From assembly GCF_016811105.1 (NCBI RefSeq), contig NZ_JAFBGM010000002.1, positions 1,178,001-1,242,000 on the forward strand: a stretch of DNA of 64,000 nucleotides, given 5' to 3'. Of this stretch, positions 25,501-33,956 are shown piece after piece. A model generated the notes under the pieces. That model worked only from the letters and a program-made list of their open reading frames with translations. It did not search any database and was not told where the DNA came from. The position numbers and the translations under genes were made by a program. The DNA comes from Aurantibacter crassamenti. GTDB taxonomy: Bacteria > Bacteroidota > Bacteroidia > Flavobacteriales > Flavobacteriaceae. Position 1 is the first letter of the stretch. Every line of letters starts with the position of its first letter.

Positions 25501-28492
25501 TATTATTTGGAGCTCTTTGAATCCAAATATTGCAACAGTAGACACAAATGGATTAGTAACAGCAATAGCTAAGGGAACGACAAAAATCATTGTCACAACT
25601 AATGACGGAGGCTTTACTGCTGAAGCAAATATAACGGTGACTTTACCTGTAACTGGAATCACAGTTAATCCAACTACAACTTCAATTCAAGTTGATGAAA
25701 CCACAATAATTGAAGCGATTGTAGCTCCAGCTAATGCAAGTAATACTAATGTTACTTGGACAACAAGTGACTCTAATATTGCAACCGTAAATACTAATGG
25801 ATTAGTCCGTGGAATAACTACCGGTGATGTAACAATTACAGCAACAACCACAGATGGCAATTTTAGCGCAAGTGCCCAAGTAACGATTACAGCAAAGCCA
25901 ATTGCAGTTACTGGAATCACAGTTGATCCAACTACAACTTCAATTCAAGTTGATGAAACCACATTAATTGAAGCGATTGTAGCTCCAGCTAATGCAAGTA
26001 ATACTAATGTTACTTGGACAACAAGTGACCCAAATATCGCAACTGTAAATACTAATGGATTAGTCCGTGGAATTACTGCAGGTGATGTAACAATTACAGC
26101 AACAACGACTGATGGTAGTTTTAGCGCAAGTGCTCAAATTACAATTACGGCTAAGCCAATTGCAGTAACTGGAATCACGCTAGATCCAACTACAACTTCA
26201 ATTCAAGTTGATGAAACAACAATAATTGAAGCGATTGTAGCTCCAGCTAATGCAAGTAATACAAATGTTACTTGGACAACAAGTGACTCTAATATTGCAA
26301 CCGTAAATACTAATGGATTAGTCCTTGGAATTACTGCAGGTGATGTATCGATTACAGCAACAACCACAGATGGCAGTTATAGCGCAAATGCTCAAATTAC
26401 AATTACAGCTAAGCCAATTGCAGTTACTGGAATCACCTTAGATCCAACTACAATTTCAATTCAAGTTGATGAAACCGTAATAATTGAAGCGATTGTAGCT
26501 CCAGCTAATGCAAGTGATGCTACTGTAACATGGACATCTAGTGATACAAATATCGCAACCGTAAATACAAGTGGATTAGTTAGCGGTATTACGTCAGGTG
26601 ACGTATCAATTACAACAACAACCACAGATGGCAATTTTAGCGCAAGTGCTCAAATTACAATTACGGCTAAGCCAATTGCAGTAACTGGAATCACGCTAGA
26701 TCCAACTACAACTTCAATTCAAGTTGATGAAACAACAATAATAGAAGCAATTGTAGCACCAGAAAATGCAAGTGATGCTTCAGTAACATGGACATCTAGC
26801 GATACAAATATTGCAACTGTAAACGCAAGTGGAGTAGTCCGTGGAATTAACGCAGGAGATGCGACCATAACAGCAACAACAACCGACGGTAATTTTTCAG
26901 CATCTACAAATTTTACAATAACCAACAGCATAGTTTGTAGTGCTCAAGGTGTTATTCTAATGGATCGTTTTGATGGAATTGTTGGAGAACCTTTAAGCCA
27001 ACTACTAAATGCTAGCAATTATCCAAATAATCCATCTCAATCACAACTATTATCAAGTTTTGACATCCCTAGAAATGCTGCCGAAAACTATGGTGCTCGT
27101 GTACATGGATATTTATGCGCACCAGAAACAGGTACATACTACTTTTGGATAGCCGGTGATGATCACGTACAATTAAATCTTTCTTCTGATTCTAAAGAAG
27201 CAAACAAAATCAGAATAGCTTATCACAATGAATATACGAGCTACAAAGAATGGAATGTTTTTAGTTCTCAAAAGTCTGTAGGAGTTCAATTACTGGCCGG
27301 TGAATCTTATTTTATTGAAGGATTAATGAAAGAAGGTGATGGTGGCGATCATTTGACTGTTGGCTGGAGAAAACCCAGTGATGGTAATGGAAATTCACCT
27401 TCACAAGTTATTCCAGGCACTTATTTATCTCCTGCAAGTTTTGAGGCAACCGCAGTAACTGGCGTTACAATTTCGCAAAGTACACAGACTATTTCAGCAT
27501 TCAGTAGCGTAAAATTAGACGAACAAGTATCACCCGCAAATGCTACAGATACTTCAGTAAACTGGAGTTCAAGTAATCCGGCGATAGCTACAGTTACTTC
27601 TAATGGATATGTACAAGGTGTTGCACAAGGAAATGCGACAATAACGGTAACCACAAATGATGGCGGCTATACTGCAACAACTGAAATAACAGTAGAAAAT
27701 AAAACTGAGTGTTCAGCTGATGGTATGATTTTGATGCATCGATATGATGACATCTACGGCGAAGATTTAAATATATTAAAAAATTCAAGCAACTATCCTG
27801 ATAATCCATCTGTAGCTATCGAATTAACAGAATTTGATATTCCTAAAAACAATGTCGACAATTACGGTGCTAGAGTACATGGTTATTTGTGTGCACCAGA
27901 ATCAGGGACATATTATTTTTGGGTTGCTGGTGATGATCATGTAGAATTAAATCTTTCATCAAATAGTGAAGAAAAAAATAAAATAAGAATTGCCTATCAC
28001 AATGAATATACAGAGTATAAAGAATGGAATATTTTTAACTCCCAAAAATCAATAGGAATTCAATTATATGCTGGACAAAAGTATTTTATTGAAGCCTTAG
28101 TTAAAGAAGGTGATGGCGGTGATCATTTAACTGTAGGCTGGAGAAAACCTAGTGATGGTAATGGAAATGAACCTAGCGAAATTATTCCGGGCACATACTT
28201 GTCACTACCAGATGGCTATAATGAAGCATTAAACGCTACTCAGTCAAACAAACAAGCTGTCGCCTTGAAAGTAAGTATTAACCCAGTTGTTGATATTTTG
28301 AATGTTCATGTTACGAATGTAGAAGATAGAACTATTTCATATCATTTATTTTCTCAGTCAGGCGTGCAAGTAGTATACAAAATTGGTGGATCAGAAGAAG
28401 ACCTAGATACAAGTTCATTACCAAGTGGCATATATACATTGGTGGCTCACATTGAAGACAAATACTTATCGAAACAAATCATTGTCAAATAA
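22538..28492 (+). CDS. Secreted multidomain protein: sugar dehydrogenase-like propeller, dihaem region, PA14, Big_2, T9SS tail
   Basis: 1984 residues with a signal peptide (about 1-36). About 50-440 is a glucose/sorbosone-dehydrogenase-like beta-propeller (GGFLGLALHPQFGTNGKNYF, EINIIKKGKNFGWPLYEG), the fold that can bind PQQ. About 455-780 resembles dihaem cytochrome proteins, with CVSCH at 607-611 and CAYCH at 688-692. PA14 domains lie at about 785-940, 1467-1625 and 1725-1890 (TGTYYFWI-type cores). Six Big_2 Ig-like domains (955-1466) and a seventh (1640-1722) act as spacers. About 1909-1984 is a type A T9SS sorting domain ending KQIIVK. It is probably a cell-surface oxidoreductase acting on sugars or polysaccharide ends. 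Substrate and cofactor are inferred, not shown. Confidence 0.85.
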   Translation: MKKNYNFRSVALLLLSVILMSAVPFIFGPGLTKAEPIGKYLNGNFPGALPQGLPYQPVFPNITFDSPLTFNEVPNDNKIIVGQRDGKIFWFDKNPSVSTKNSMIDLSEKVGVVWDGGFLGLALHPQFGTNGKNYFYVWYSTEDANSNDFPNSYTTQSCNSEEYWGNFLVLARYEANPNTLTVQPSSEQIMLKLRMYGTTHRGGGLLFGDDGFLYLTTGDQTAFKKSQDIVNNLDGGVLRLDVDKDNTKSHPPVRTMPDDHGYSDELTGNGYWIPNDNPFLSPSGQNFEEYYSMGHRNPHRMTKDRATGELYVGEIGGNRHEEINIIKKGKNFGWPLYEGLYRSTFCVQNLYNNMSHEQPLVAFPRSEANAIIGGYVYRGSEIPELVGKYICADYGSGEEIFTVDINTGAYEQYGNFTSTNIISFGEDKEGELYIMKQGVSSLYKVSSKNTGFGNTPQLLSETGAFSNLTNLTPTDGLIPYDLVESFWSDGAVKKRWMAIPNDGSHNTIEEKIKYTDVDEWDFPIGSVLVKHFELPIDKRNPSVTKRLETRFSIKANDGNFYFVTYKWNDQQTDATLLTSGLEENINVVNENGSAETQTWSYPSTIDCVSCHNPATGGVIGAKSRYLNKDYTYPKTGSTGNQLVTLSHLGILDQAISDGDTNSILTSKSIDDPTASIDDKARSYLDLNCAYCHRPGTGNRGDFDLRLNLDLVQTGVLTASPYIPLGIPDEKIVDPGNVATSILYHRVNSTDPSIKMPPISKNKIDVKAVALINDWINQLNPDLCKDRIIFERFNNVPGTSIAELKGNANYPDTPSSVTELNEFRIPINVDDDYGVRVKGLLKAPETGTYYFWITGDDNVELNLSTDATEANKTRIAYHNNWSLDSEWDKYATQKSAGINLVAGQNYYIEGLMNERGGGDNLSVGWRKPSNGNGDTPFQVIPCTAFDVFNTSPVVKVTDVTLDIDSATLAINETQQLTATVNPTDAEDTTIIWSSLNPNIATVDTNGLVTAIAKGTTKIIVTTNDGGFTAEANITVTLPVTGITVNPTTTSIQVDETTIIEAIVAPANASNTNVTWTTSDSNIATVNTNGLVRGITTGDVTITATTTDGNFSASAQVTITAKPIAVTGITVDPTTTSIQVDETTLIEAIVAPANASNTNVTWTTSDPNIATVNTNGLVRGITAGDVTITATTTDGSFSASAQITITAKPIAVTGITLDPTTTSIQVDETTIIEAIVAPANASNTNVTWTTSDSNIATVNTNGLVLGITAGDVSITATTTDGSYSANAQITITAKPIAVTGITLDPTTISIQVDETVIIEAIVAPANASDATVTWTSSDTNIATVNTSGLVSGITSGDVSITTTTTDGNFSASAQITITAKPIAVTGITLDPTTTSIQVDETTIIEAIVAPENASDASVTWTSSDTNIATVNASGVVRGINAGDATITATTTDGNFSASTNFTITNSIVCSAQGVILMDRFDGIVGEPLSQLLNASNYPNNPSQSQLLSSFDIPRNAAENYGARVHGYLCAPETGTYYFWIAGDDHVQLNLSSDSKEANKIRIAYHNEYTSYKEWNVFSSQKSVGVQLLAGESYFIEGLMKEGDGGDHLTVGWRKPSDGNGNSPSQVIPGTYLSPASFEATAVTGVTISQSTQTISAFSSVKLDEQVSPANATDTSVNWSSSNPAIATVTSNGYVQGVAQGNATITVTTNDGGYTATTEITVENKTECSADGMILMHRYDDIYGEDLNILKNSSNYPDNPSVAIELTEFDIPKNNVDNYGARVHGYLCAPESGTYYFWVAGDDHVELNLSSNSEEKNKIRIAYHNEYTEYKEWNIFNSQKSIGIQLYAGQKYFIEALVKEGDGGDHLTVGWRKPSDGNGNEPSEIIPGTYLSLPDGYNEALNATQSNKQAVALKVSINPVVDILNVHVTNVEDRTISYHLFSQSGVQVVYKIGGSEEDLDTSSLPSGIYTLVAHIEDKYLSKQIIVK
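25649..26938 (+). repeat. Five tandem 258 bp repeats encoding Big_2 domains
   Basis: Copies begin at 25649, 25907, 26165, 26423 and 26681, each exactly 258 bp (86 codons) and each opening VTGIT. Nucleotide identity is high, with long identical runs between copies, and all stay in frame. A diverged sixth copy precedes them (from 25400). The array looks recently amplified and may vary in copy number between strains. Confidence 0.9.
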
Positions 28493-28510
28493 ATACGGTT
28501 CAAATTCGTT

Positions 28511-28538
28511 TAATAGGCAACTAGCATTCCGCCTATTA
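28511..28538 (+). promoter_or_regulatory. Inverted repeat ending at a start codon
   Basis: TAATAGGC (28511-28518) and GCCTATTA (28531-28538) form a perfect 8 bp stem with a 12 nt loop in the 45 bp gap between the giant gene and the next. The 3' arm includes the A of the downstream ATG, so the stem could limit initiation or form a weak transcript end. Confidence 0.45.
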
Positions 28539-29494
28539 TGAAATATTTATTAAGCCTTTTATTTTTTATTGTTTGTATTAACAATTACGCTCAAGATATA
28601 GTAATAATTGACGGTATGAATAATGAACCAATACCCTTTGCTACTATATCTTTTGGTGACGGCTTAGGCACATTTGCTGATGAAGATGGTCGATTTTCCT
28701 TTTCCAGGAAAAAATATGCTGATATAGATTCGTTATTTATTTCTGCAATAGGTTATACTGAAAAAGGTATTAAAATAGATTCCACAATACAAAGCGTATC
28801 TCTAAAATCTGAGGTTTCGCAATTATCTGAAGTTATTGTTTCTGCCCCAAAAGAGGGAAAATTTAAAATGCGAAAACTAAAAGCAGAAACACATACTGAC
28901 GTATTTGCTTGTTGGCTTCCTACTGTTGAAAGTGAAATTGCTATTTTATTCAAAAAGTATGAAAATAAGACTACTCAAATTACCACATTACTTTTACCAA
29001 TAAATGCAGAGCGCGAATACAAATCAAAAGGAAAAGGAAAATTCGCAACCATATTTAGATTACAATATTATGCAAACAATGCTGGTTCACCTGGGGCACC
29101 AATTGGTTATGAAAACGTAATTTTTTCAATTAGTGAAAAGGTAGATAAGGTATTTGAGTTAGATGTGACCAATAAATCAATTTTCATACCTGAAAACGGA
29201 ATTTTCATTTCAATACAAGTTCTAGGTTATGCTGATACAAATGGAAAGCTTGTGGATTCTAAAAAATATCGTGAAATAAAAACAGCGCGCGGAATTCAAA
29301 AGATTTCAACTTCCTTTAGACCACTACTTCCTTTTGTAAAAGGTGCCCCAAACCAAACTACTTTTGTTCGACGTATTTTCTTCAACAAGAAAAAGTGGCA
29401 AGTATTTGACCGTAATTACAACAAGAATTCAAAACTTATCCAGTCCGGAAATAAATATTATGCTATGGGCGCTGAGTTTAAAGTCTATGAATAA
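28538..29494 (+). CDS. Exported carboxypeptidase-like regulatory (CNA-B-like) domain protein
   Basis: 318 residues. Signal peptide MKYLLSLLFFIVCINNYAQ. The next 75 residues (IIDGMNNEPIPFATISFGDG, then GTFADEDGRFSF) form a CarboxypepD_reg-like domain as in TonB-dependent receptors, but no plug or barrel follows. The remaining about 210 residues, with LSEVIVSAPKEGKFKMRKLK and a long beta-rich region, are not assigned. This architecture is common in Bacteroidota surface proteins of unknown function. It starts 45 bp after the giant gene and may share its transcript. Confidence 0.75.
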   Translation: MKYLLSLLFFIVCINNYAQDIVIIDGMNNEPIPFATISFGDGLGTFADEDGRFSFSRKKYADIDSLFISAIGYTEKGIKIDSTIQSVSLKSEVSQLSEVIVSAPKEGKFKMRKLKAETHTDVFACWLPTVESEIAILFKKYENKTTQITTLLLPINAEREYKSKGKGKFATIFRLQYYANNAGSPGAPIGYENVIFSISEKVDKVFELDVTNKSIFIPENGIFISIQVLGYADTNGKLVDSKKYREIKTARGIQKISTSFRPLLPFVKGAPNQTTFVRRIFFNKKKWQVFDRNYNKNSKLIQSGNKYYAMGAEFKVYE

Positions 29495-29575
29495 TCATAA
29501 TACATTACTTTCTATACTATAGCTCATTCAAACATTTCATTTTATGGCAGGCCTTTTGATATATAAATACTACAT

Positions 29576-30004
29576 ATGAAGGCTACAATTACACTAATAA
29601 TAATTTTTATCTTCGGATTTCTATCTGTGACGAATGCTCAGATTTCTCAAGAGGAAGAACATAATTATATTCCGCTAATTGACCGATTAGAATTAAACGA
29701 GTCATACAACATTACCATTCGTTCAGTCGGATGCTTTAACAATACCGCCAAAACGCTAACTATTTATAGAAACGAGCATGATTTAATTGCTACTTTGAAT
29801 GATACAACAATAAACCTAAATCCTTCAAAAAAAGAAGCACTCAGAAATTTTGAGATAGACTTAAAAAAAATAAGTGTCGCAGGTTGTTCAACCATTGACA
29901 CTTATATTTTAAAATACAGAAATAAATCATCAACATACCGTGATGCTTCGTGTTCTAATTTTTATGCAAAATCACTTCTTCAAAAACTAGGTTTTTCAAA
30001 CTAA
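29576..30004 (+). CDS. Exported protein of unknown function
   Basis: 142 residues with a signal peptide (MKATITLIIIFIFGFLSVTNAQ). The mature part is small and beta-rich (ESYNITIRSVGCFNNTAKTL) with three Cys that could form disulfides. I do not recognise a family. Its stop codon directly abuts the ppc stop on the other strand, with no room for a terminator between them. Confidence 0.6.
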   Translation: MKATITLIIIFIFGFLSVTNAQISQEEEHNYIPLIDRLELNESYNITIRSVGCFNNTAKTLTIYRNEHDLIATLNDTTINLNPSKKEALRNFEIDLKKISVAGCSTIDTYILKYRNKSSTYRDASCSNFYAKSLLQKLGFSN

Positions 30005-32551
30005 TTAAGCTGAATTTCTACTGGCATTAATATTACCATAAAGAGAGCGTGTAACAATCTTTTCGTACAACTCTAGATATTCAGATTTTTGTCCAATTTT
30101 CTGCAATGCATTTTGTTGAATAACTAAAAGAGGTAACACTATGTTCTCTCTAATTTTTATTGATTCGCGCGATACAGATTCGTTTTCCATAAGAATTTTA
30201 GAACCTGAAATTTGCAACAACATTTTCTTAGAAAGCAAATACTCTTCATGAAGAATATTCCAAAATTCGCCGTACTCTTCATTATCTTTCATGTAAGAAG
30301 TCAATTCAAAATAACACTTTGAAAGCGACATCATACTATTAAGCATCAACGCCTTAAACAAAGGAACCTCATTGTAAAGCTTCTTTACATCACGTAATTT
30401 TCCTTGATCTTTAAGTGTTTGAATTGCAGTACCAATTCCGAAGTAACCAGGTACATTTTGTTTTAATTGACTCCATGAACCAACAAATGAGATTGCTCTT
30501 AAATCAGAAAGCTCCAATTTCTTTTTATTACCACGTTTTCCTGGGCGACTGCCAATATTCGCTTTTGTGTAATATTTAAGCGTGCTCATATCTTCAAGAT
30601 ATGGCATGAATTTATCATGATGTTTTAAAGCATCGTATTTCTCAAAACTAAGATCAGAAAGTTGTTCAAGTAATTTTCTTGATTCTTTTGAAATCACATT
30701 CTCTTTTCCAAAAATATTATTTGACAAACCAGCAGTTAACAATTGTTCGCTGTTATGCATAAACTGTTCTTTGGTACCATAAGTACTTGTAATAGTCTGC
30801 CCTTGAATTGTCAATTGAATTTCATGATTAGCAATGTCTTTGGTTTGCGCAGCATAAAAACGATGGGTTTTGCCACCACCTCTTGCTGGCGGTCCTCCCC
30901 TACCATCAAAGAAAATAGCTTTGATGCCATTCTTTTTACAAACTTTAGAAAGATTCTCTTTAGTCTTAAAAATAGACCAATTAGCTTTCACATACCCACC
31001 ATCTTTTGTACCATCAGAAAAACCAAGCATTATACTATGCTTATTATCACGTCTTTCTAAATGCGCTCTATATTGAGGTATCTTCAATAAAGCCTGCATG
31101 GTATCCTCTGAAGTTGCCATACCATTCATAGTTTCAAAAAGTGGCACTATATCAAAGGTTATTGCGTCATCAGCCCATCCGCACCAGCGAAAAAGTCCAT
31201 ATACAAAAAGAACTGAAAAAATATCTTCTGAATTACTAATTATATATCTATTACAGCCTTCTTCACCATTTTTAAGTTGAATTTCTTTAAGCTGTGATAT
31301 ATTTCTAATCGTATCTTTTATTAGAGGATCATCATAATCTTTTACTGAAACTTTCAAATTTTCTTTTAAAAGAATATCTCTCAATTTAGCAGTAGAAAGT
31401 TCACTAAGGCTTTCTTTAATTATCTTATTTTTAATAAGTATAGCTTCAATTGCACTAGTATGCACACTATGATCCTGTCTAATATCAAGAATTGCGAAGT
31501 GTGTTTTAAAAATCTTGACCTTATCAATCAAATTATCAAGATCTTTTAAATATAAGTTGTGATATTTCTCAATTAAAAGCACTCTAATTGCTTCTAAAGG
31601 CTCAATAATATCCTCATAACCGACATGTTTGGTAGCGTCAAACATAGCCGAATATAAATTGCCTTTCAATTGTTTAATATGTGGATACAATTCTTTAAAA
31701 GTCAACTTTTTCTGCAATGCTTTTAAATCATTATAATAGCATTTCATTAAATTGACGCGTAATTCGTCTGCTACTTCTTTTGTGATTTTTGCAGTAACAA
31801 ATGGATTTCCATCACGATCGCCACCAGGCCAAAAGCCTAGTTGCATAATCTTATGGTTATCAAATTCATTATTTTTAATATTCTCTTTTATATAGGCATA
31901 CAGACTACCAACCGCATCATAATACACATTTCTTAGGGTGTAAATAATATTCTTTGCTTCATCCAACGGCGTTGGTTTCTTCAAATTAATTAAAGAAGTT
32001 AAACCTAATTGCTGTAAAACAATATCAATATCATCAATACGATCTTCAAGAATTAAAGATCTTAGTTCATCAATAATATCCAACACGGCTGGAGTATAAA
32101 ATTGTGTTGGGTGTGCAGTTAAAACGATTCGCGCACTAAAATTGGATAGTTTATCAGCAACCTTATCCCAACTTTTATTTTTATCAACAAGCTCAAAATA
32201 ATCTTTAATTGAAAGGGAAAGACTATGCTCATGCATTTTCGGAAAAGCCGCATCCTCTACACTATCAAAAAGAACAACTTGACGTTCTACATACTGAATT
32301 ATGCGAAACATGAAATCAATTCTCGTTTTCTCAGAATCTAGACTAGCAAAATTTTGAAAGAAGGCTTCTAGAATATCTTGCGGGTTTTTCCCTGCCTTTA
32401 ATCCTTCTTGGCATTGATGCAATAAAAGTGGAATAAGAATTCCTACGTTTTCAGTATTCTGATAGGGTAAATTTAAGAACAAGCTGTTATAAACATTGAA
32501 CTTGTTATTTACCGATTTTTTAAACTCTTTTAATCTTTCTATTTGTGGCAT
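30005..32551 (-). CDS. ppc: Phosphoenolpyruvate carboxylase
   Basis: 848 residues, within the bacterial range. The catalytic His is H147 in RIVLTAHPTQ. Further conserved blocks are LGFWPGGDRDGNPFVTAK, the LGFSDGTKDGG loop and FFDGRGGPPARGGGKTHRFY, which binds phosphoenolpyruvate/bicarbonate. It makes oxaloacetate from PEP and bicarbonate for anaplerosis. The C-terminal end, SRNSA, is shorter than the strict RNTG ending of most PEPCs, a lineage variant also seen in related proteins. Single-gene unit, convergent with the exported protein gene. Confidence 0.96.
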   Translation of the reverse strand: MPQIERLKEFKKSVNNKFNVYNSLFLNLPYQNTENVGILIPLLLHQCQEGLKAGKNPQDILEAFFQNFASLDSEKTRIDFMFRIIQYVERQVVLFDSVEDAAFPKMHEHSLSLSIKDYFELVDKNKSWDKVADKLSNFSARIVLTAHPTQFYTPAVLDIIDELRSLILEDRIDDIDIVLQQLGLTSLINLKKPTPLDEAKNIIYTLRNVYYDAVGSLYAYIKENIKNNEFDNHKIMQLGFWPGGDRDGNPFVTAKITKEVADELRVNLMKCYYNDLKALQKKLTFKELYPHIKQLKGNLYSAMFDATKHVGYEDIIEPLEAIRVLLIEKYHNLYLKDLDNLIDKVKIFKTHFAILDIRQDHSVHTSAIEAILIKNKIIKESLSELSTAKLRDILLKENLKVSVKDYDDPLIKDTIRNISQLKEIQLKNGEEGCNRYIISNSEDIFSVLFVYGLFRWCGWADDAITFDIVPLFETMNGMATSEDTMQALLKIPQYRAHLERRDNKHSIMLGFSDGTKDGGYVKANWSIFKTKENLSKVCKKNGIKAIFFDGRGGPPARGGGKTHRFYAAQTKDIANHEIQLTIQGQTITSTYGTKEQFMHNSEQLLTAGLSNNIFGKENVISKESRKLLEQLSDLSFEKYDALKHHDKFMPYLEDMSTLKYYTKANIGSRPGKRGNKKKLELSDLRAISFVGSWSQLKQNVPGYFGIGTAIQTLKDQGKLRDVKKLYNEVPLFKALMLNSMMSLSKCYFELTSYMKDNEEYGEFWNILHEEYLLSKKMLLQISGSKILMENESVSRESIKIRENIVLPLLVIQQNALQKIGQKSEYLELYEKIVTRSLYGNINASRNSA

Positions 32552-32736
32552 AAAATTTCTTGAAATTTTCTAAAATAGTTCCTTCTTAAACATTACAAAA
32601 ACTACAATGTTAATTTACAAATATCGACATAAAATTAGCATTGCAACCCCTATGATATATGAAATAACAAAATAAAACAAGTAACTGTTATTCTCAACAC
32701 AATTACGAAAAATTACTGCATTATTAAAAATGCAAT

Positions 32737-33411
32737 TTAAAAGAATGGCCGATACTGCAAAACTCTGAAATCTAAAGTACTAAAATTAGCATCTTCACTT
32801 TTCAACTTTTTATAAGCTGCCAAACCACCTACCGCCCTATTGGCAGCACCTGAGGGTGCAGTTAAAGAAATGGTTTTAATAGTTCTCTGTTTTAGCAAAT
32901 TCTTAGAATTTAGTAATTTAAATTCGTGAATACGTGGCACTTCATTTGAAACCACTTGTAAACGCAGGTTATTAGCCTTCAAATGCTTTCTAAAGAAGTA
33001 TTCAGGACCATTTTTGCTATTACCGCCGGTAAAAATTAAAGTATCAACATTTTCATATTCTTGCAAGTAACCAAGAATGTTACGCAGTTCAATATTCTGC
33101 ATACCCAAATCAGAAGCATCAATTTTAGACCTTTCCGCACTAGCAACAATATCACAAATTCCGATTTTACGAAGTTTTAAAAAAGCCTTTCGCTGTTCTA
33201 TTGCCGTATTGGTTGTTTCAAATTTCAAATTGAGTTTAAAAATTGTGTTTAAAATTGGCCAAAGCTGCCCATCTCTACTTCCATAACAAAAATCAACATC
33301 GCCTTCTTTTAAAATACCTGTTGTAAACCTTGGTGGCGGCAGAGTGCCTACTATTAATTTTGTAGCTTCTTTAAACAAAAACGGTTTGTATGGATGGGTA
33401 TGCTTAAACAA
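32737..33411 (-). CDS. Uracil-DNA glycosylase superfamily protein
   Basis: 224 residues, no signal. LIVGTLPPPRFTTGI at residues 19-33 resembles motif I of the UDG fold, followed by FCYGSRDGQLWPILNTIF. The C-terminal SLTAPSGAANRAVGGLAAYK resembles motif II (SP/SG-N) of family 6 and SAUGI-like enzymes. Catalytic Asp/Asn of the common UDG families is not evident, so substrate (uracil, hypoxanthine or none) is open. It might be a repair enzyme or a nucleic-acid binding protein. It lies next to the unexplained repeat region with its start codon facing it. Confidence 0.6.
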   Translation of the reverse strand: MFKHTHPYKPFLFKEATKLIVGTLPPPRFTTGILKEGDVDFCYGSRDGQLWPILNTIFKLNLKFETTNTAIEQRKAFLKLRKIGICDIVASAERSKIDASDLGMQNIELRNILGYLQEYENVDTLIFTGGNSKNGPEYFFRKHLKANNLRLQVVSNEVPRIHEFKLLNSKNLLKQRTIKTISLTAPSGAANRAVGGLAAYKKLKSEDANFSTLDFRVLQYRPFF

Positions 33412-33504
33412 TTTGATAGCTGCGAATTTTATACTTGAGACAAAATATTCTTTTAAATCTTAAAACACAACACATTCTTTAGAAGAAAAAACACAACACA
33501 ACTA

Positions 33505-33553
33505 TTTAAAGATCAACAACTCACCAAGATCACCTAAAGATCTACATAAACAC
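33505..33553 (+). repeat. 49 bp GATC repeat, copy A
   Basis: Copy A reads TTAAAGATC, then a second AAGATCACC, then AAAGATCTACATAAAC. GATC sites at 33511, 33528 and 33539 (spacing 17 and 11 bp). The third site contains AGATCT. Confidence 0.75.
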
Positions 33554-33648
33554 CATCAATAAATAGGCACTAAAATCTACATTTTGGGAGTTATTCTAAC
33601 AAAAAAATTGGCTGTAAATTCTACAGAAACCTTAAATCAACATAACTT

Positions 33649-33697
33649 ATTAAAGATCAATTATTCACAACGATCACTTGAAGATCATGTTAAACAT
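33649..33697 (+). repeat. 49 bp GATC repeat, copy B
   Basis: Copy B has GATC at 33655, 33672 and 33683, the same 17 and 11 bp spacing as copy A. The spacer between the first two sites contains the DnaA-like TTATTCACA, which is absent in copy A. Confidence 0.75.
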
Positions 33698-33820
33698 CAG
33701 CTACTCTTTAGACATAAAAAGCACAACAGAGAAATTCTTTCAATAAACATTTCAATAGCAAGTTTAATCATATAATAGTGGACCACAGTTAGCTAACTAG
33801 CAACAAATTACCATGAACAC

Positions 33821-33843
33821 TTAAAGATCAAGATTATCTTTAA
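33821..33843 (+). repeat. Partial GATC repeat with inverted repeat, copy C
   Basis: TTAAAGAT (33821-33828) and ATCTTTAA (33836-33843) form a perfect inverted repeat around CAAGATT. It shares the TTAAAGATCAA start of copies A and B but lacks the second and third GATC. Confidence 0.65.
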
Positions 33844-33907
33844 CACCATGAAAAAGCACTAAATAATGGTTAAAATCATGGTTAACAGCACATCAATCGC
33901 ACAACTA

Positions 33908-33956
33908 ATTAAACATCAAACACTTATTAAGATCACCTAAAGATCCACATAAGCTC
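33908..33956 (+). repeat. 49 bp GATC repeat, copy D
   Basis: Copy D aligns with copy A (AAGATCACCTAAAGATC is identical) with GATC at 33931 and 33942. The first site is degenerate (CATC at 33914) at exactly the expected 17 bp. Confidence 0.72.

Noticed and set aside
25453-26931. Minus-strand open frames within the tandem repeats
   Set aside because: They are mirror frames of the repetitive Big_2 coding sequence and repeat with the same 258 bp period.
25649-26938. CRISPR or satellite DNA
   Set aside because: Repeats are 258 bp, in frame and code for protein domains; no spacers.
33584-33775. 63-codon open frame in the repeat region
   Set aside because: It contains repeat copy B, has no recognisable protein features and no promoter; kept as non-coding.
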